A stretch of 64,000 bases of DNA from Straminergon stramineum (lineage: Eukaryota; Streptophyta; Bryopsida; Hypnales; Calliergonaceae): contig OY987273.1 of NCBI GenBank assembly GCA_963920665.1, positions 9,240,501-9,304,500 on the forward strand, given 5' to 3'. This document shows, in pieces, positions 60,364-64,000 of the stretch; position 1 is the stretch's first letter, and every line of letters starts with the position of its first letter. The notes under the pieces were generated by a model that was not told the DNA's origin, did not search any database, and saw nothing but the letters and a program-made list of their open reading frames with translations. Position numbers and translations under genes: made by a program.

Positions 60364-62342
60364 ATGGAGGAGGGAGATATCCATAAACCATTAGTCACGG
60401 CACAGATGGTCTATCCAACCATTCCGGAAAGGCTGAGGAACCAATCGCAATTAGAAGACGACCTGAGCACGATAGGGTGTGTTGGCTTGTTCCTTAGGCC
60501 ATGGATTGTGAAGAACGATCGGATGATTCAGGAACTCATCATAGGAGCTCTGAATCGGTATGAGTTGATAGTGACGGGGTGACCTGAAACCTGGATGGAT
60601 GAGGTTTAGGCAAAGGTATACGGATTCCCAAGAAGGGATTTGGGTTAGCTTCCTAGACGGATAAGTTTGTTGTGGGAAAATTTGAGAATGTAGCCCACGC
60701 TAAGGAGAGGTGTGCCATCAGTGACTGTCTAGGTGGGAGGCAAAAGCAAGTCTTAGAGTTCTTTATCTTGATCTTATATCCGGAAAAGCCTACCCGAGTT
60801 ATGGTTACATTAGCCAATACCATTTTCAAAGCAATGGAGGGTAGACAACTCTACTCAAAGAAAGTCATTGGAATAGTGGTCTCCAAACTTGCTGCCTATA
60901 TAGGAAAGGCTAAAACCAGCCCAATTAGTCCTTACCTATTCTATCTCTACCACTATATAGAACTTTTGAGTAATGTAGAGATGGTAGAGTACAACACTAG
61001 AACCATGATCTTGCATTATGACCTCACAGACAAAGTGAAGGCAGAGCAATCAGCATTCAAAAAAGAAGAAGAATCGAAAGAAGAGGAGCAATTGATAGAT
61101 CACAGATGGAGGACATCCACCAATCTGGCTTCATAAGAAAAACTCCTTGTTCTAGAGAAGGTTCCGGAGAAGGAGGCGGAGGAAATTTCTGGATTTTTCA
61201 AGACGAGATTCAATTGGGTGTTGAAAGCACAAGAGTACCATGAAAACTTGGCAGACGTACTCAAGGCGATTAGCAAGGAGTTGAAGGTCAAGCCAGAGGA
61301 TATATTGGATGTAGTGAAGAAACTTTCAAATCCGGATGAGTTGAGATGGAAGGAGGAGTGGATCAAGAATTTGGAGAAGGAGAAGAATGACCTCCAATCT
61401 AGATTGAATTGGGCGGAGGAAGAGCTAGCAACATCAAAGGAAAGAGAGAAGGAAGCTTTGCAGCTTGTCAAGAACCTATCCAGCCTGGTGGATAGACCCT
61501 CAGAGCTCATCATCAAGGCCTCCCTCGTCTAGAATCGGCTAATCGAGGAAGGACATTTGACTGGATCCAAGGTAGTCAGAATCTTGGTCAATTTTTCATC
61601 ACGGTGGAGATAGTGTTAAAGGAATTGCACCAGCTTTTAGGGCCCATTGATCTGAATTGAGTGATGGATTTTGCTCACTTTCTAGAAATTCATTTCGACA
61701 CGAAAACTCCAGTGAAACTAACTTCATCACTACCGCTTCCACCCAGATCGGAAGTTCTTAGGGAGACTCTCCAACATTTAACAAAGCTCTTTTCAAGTCA
61801 ACTAGAGAAGACCATCCGCGGGAGTGTGAGGACAGTTCAAGAGCTAGCCAAGCAGCCAGACGTAGTACGAGAGTTGGTGCCACCAGAAGTTACCATCTCA
61901 TTGCCTATTCCAACTACCTGTCTTCTTGAGAAGGAAACCTGTCAAACACCCAGACTGCTTATCCGAAGGGATCTAGAGGACCAGATGGGAGGCCTAAAGA
62001 ATCCTTTCTAGATTCTCCCAAAAAGCTTTGAGCATATGCAACAACCTCAACCAAGGGAGGAGAGGATGACCATTGTATTGGATGAGATGTCTCCAGAAGA
62101 AAAAGAAGACGAGAGGGAGATCACTCAGATTGAGAAATTGAAGAAGAGGAGTACCAAACTGGATTGGAAGAGGAAAAAGAGGAGGAGGACATTGAAGAGG
62201 AAGACTCATCTATAGAGATCTGGAAGATCTAGACCTAGGCAGCATTGAGGACAACTTCGATGAAGGCGACTCCAAAGGCATCCATTCGAGCACTAATAAG
62301 TCAAGGCAGGAGTATTAGTAGAAGGCGTGAAAGGCAAAGTAG
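60364..62342 (+). pseudogene. X-family protein, copy X2
   Basis: It starts MEEGDIHKPLVTAQMV and has the same blocks as X3. TGA 60580-60582 (Arg in X3) and a TAG (Trp in X3) come early. A frameshift lies before 60672; the frame then runs to TAA 61134-61136, and 61218-61532 is a coiled-coil part (LEKEKNDLQSRLNWAEEELA). The DFAHFLEIHFDTKTPVKL region follows and the acidic end. It shows the uninterrupted sequence at the point where X1 has its nested element. Confidence 0.6.
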
Positions 62343-63441
62343 TTAGGGTTTTAGTTAGTTAGGATTTGAATTTTGAATCTGAACCGAGCTTCCAGGTGTG
62401 GGCTTGGGTTCCGTATTTTTAGGATCTGACTTTCCAGATTTCTTGGGAGGTCTGTGATTGGTCGCCTGGATTTCCAGGTGGCTTTTTGGCTCTGGATTCT
62501 TGAGTTTTTAAAGGTGGCCAGGCTTGTTAACTTCTCATTCCATCCTAGTGCTTACAGTTGGTATCTTACCATCCTTTCTTTAATCTGAGCCACCATGTGG
62601 ACATTCAGGAATTGATCTGTCGTATATCCCATTTTTTTGTGTTTTCTTGTGAGAGCATTCAAGTGTAAGAGATAGGAGGAAGAAAGAAGGAATCCAAATC
62701 GAAGGTGACTAGATCTGATTTGGGAGGGAACGTTTGTAACGTAGTTTAGGCTTGTGAATATGGTGTTGTGCGCAGTGCCTTTAAAACACTGGAATAGAAA
62801 TCCGGCGAGGAGTGGTGTGGGTGCAAGTCTGGAATACCAAGGAGGGTTCCGTGGGGAGATAAGCAATCACCAGCGGAAAAATCCCCATCCTATTCTCCGA
62901 AAGGTTTGCCAAATCGTAGGATCAATCTAGTGAACGACTAACAATCCCCCATCGGTTCCGGTTGTTGTAGATCTGTTGTTGTAGTGGAGAAGACTTGTTA
63001 CAGCTTTGAATGACCTACCTTCCAAATTGGCTATCCGGGAAGTTGTGAGAGTGTTTCTTGGTCTGATCTAGTGCAACATTTGGTCTAAGTGTTTTTTGTG
63101 TAGTTTAGAGAGAGAAGAGAGTGTGAGGAATACGAGTGGTGAGTTCCTACCCCTCTACAAGATCAAAGACAAACCCTCTGAGGGTAAAATAGAGGCATTA
63201 AAAACCAGTGTGTGAGTGAGAAGAGTCAGATCCAGATTCCGGAAAGGAGTGGATCCGGATTGGATTCCGAAAAGATAGTGATCTGGAAAAGAGAGAAAAA
63301 AGCTAAAGAAAGTGCTTAAGTTGGTAATACAGATTATCTCGGCTTGCAACAATAGTTTAGAATTCCTTGGGACGATATTTCAAGTCATTTTATGATGTTT
63401 TGGTGTTGTAATGGTACTTATGCTCCACTACATGTACGACA
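62343..63441 (+). other. X2 3' region without ORF
   Basis: Aligned with 28513-29579 of X1. It contains CCGGAT/ATCCGGATT motifs and GGAGAAGACT; no coding frame. Confidence 0.45.
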
Positions 63442-63956
63442 CATTCTTTCAAACATTTGGATGTTTTGGGAGACATCTTATATGAAACACAATTCTTGCT
63501 TTCCATATCCCATATGGATTATTGCACTTCCTACCATCCCACGTTTATAAAGACGAGCTCTTGTCATCCATAATGCACATCCATCTATTTTCCTTTTTTC
63601 ACAAAACATGCCACGTGGCTGCCCTTTACCAAAAAATTTCACATATGGTCAAAGTTTTACCATAGACTATAGCAATTTTATGAACTTACCAAAAGTCAAA
63701 ATAGAGCTAGTTGTTGACATAGCAATCTATGTTTATGGGGACGTCACAAGAAAACATGACCATGTTTTTTCTAACATCACTAAAAACATGACTGTCTACA
63801 ATAATACCTACTTGTTTTCCAACTTATTTGCTTACGTTTTTATCAACATCAAACCAAATTCATATTCCTATGGACGTTTATCATTCAATATAGGGTATTT
63901 TAGAGAACATGTTATGATTTTTAAAACAACACCAAAAATACAGTTTTCTTATAGTG
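63442..63956. mobile_element. Right end of a CACTA-like element
   Basis: Ends AGTTTTCTTATAGTG at 63956, the inverse of CACTATAAGAAAACT, preceded by AAACATGAC-type repeats that resemble subterminal motifs. The left end lies elsewhere or is lost; the start given is only the edge of X2. Confidence 0.4.
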
Positions 63957-64000
63957 CAAGGGGGAAGTCATTCTTGTGTTGGGGGAATCTTGAGGCAATC

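Larger units (their letters stand above)
59950..63441 (+). mobile_element. X-family element, copy X2
   Basis: Starts TATCGCAAGACG (TG changed to TA) and ends CTACATGTACGACA, 3492 bp, colinear with X1 and, inverted, X3. The flanks GCCAC and CATTC do not match, so a clean target duplication is not shown. Confidence 0.72.

Overview
The window is a transposon-rich stretch of a plant nuclear genome. The evidence is a CACTA (En/Spm) TNP2-type transposase with GT-AG introns, a BED-finger hAT transposase, a Ty3/gypsy gag-protease with an initiator-Met-type primer binding site, and long AT-rich non-coding gaps. The mixture and the high density of single (solo) LTR-like copies look like a large land-plant genome, perhaps a non-seed plant, but the species cannot be fixed from sequence alone. 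No intact host gene, rRNA or tRNA gene was found. Almost every reading frame carries in-frame stops.

Layout. 0.1-0.9 kb: an unrecognised broken ORF. 1.5-5.8 kb: a hAT transposase pseudogene between two GC-rich palindromic patches. 7.7 kb: a small CACTA MITE. 10.1-18.2 kb: a decayed CACTA element with an N-terminal cysteine exon, a SET domain, the TNP2 core, the DUF4218 and DUF4216 parts, ATATGACT subterminal repeats and the 3' TIR. Another CACTA-like element is inserted inside it, and a MITE lies near its end. 18.4-20.5 kb (minus): a Mutator-like transposase pseudogene. 20.5-33.5 kb: a minus-strand Ty3/gypsy element broken by a solo LTR of its own family and by a 7.5-kb nested insertion. 33.5-45 kb: AT-rich non-coding DNA with a TTAA-flanked MITE, minisatellites, a perfect (ATTT)129 array and a minus-strand LTR.

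45.2-57.2 kb (plus) is the most unusual part. It is a multi-exon, decayed reading frame whose motif order resembles a beta-class (N4/N6) DNA methyltransferase. One exon holds a solo LTR and one intron holds a 6.9-kb element. Around and inside this locus a 21-bp imperfect palindrome recurs eight times in the same orientation. 58.9-59.8 kb holds a second unrecognised decayed ORF.

Four copies of one ~3.4-3.5 kb element family (here called X/W) lie at 22.1-29.6, 49.6-56.5, 51.1-54.6 and 59.95-63.4 kb. They begin TG, end TACGACA, show 5-bp target duplications in three cases, encode one ~650-codon protein and have no internal terminal direct repeats that I can see. They may be solo LTRs that carry an ORF, or a distinct non-autonomous element. 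Relative ages can be read from nesting: gypsy, then X1, then the 23.5-27.5 kb element; and the methyltransferase-like gene, then W, then X3.
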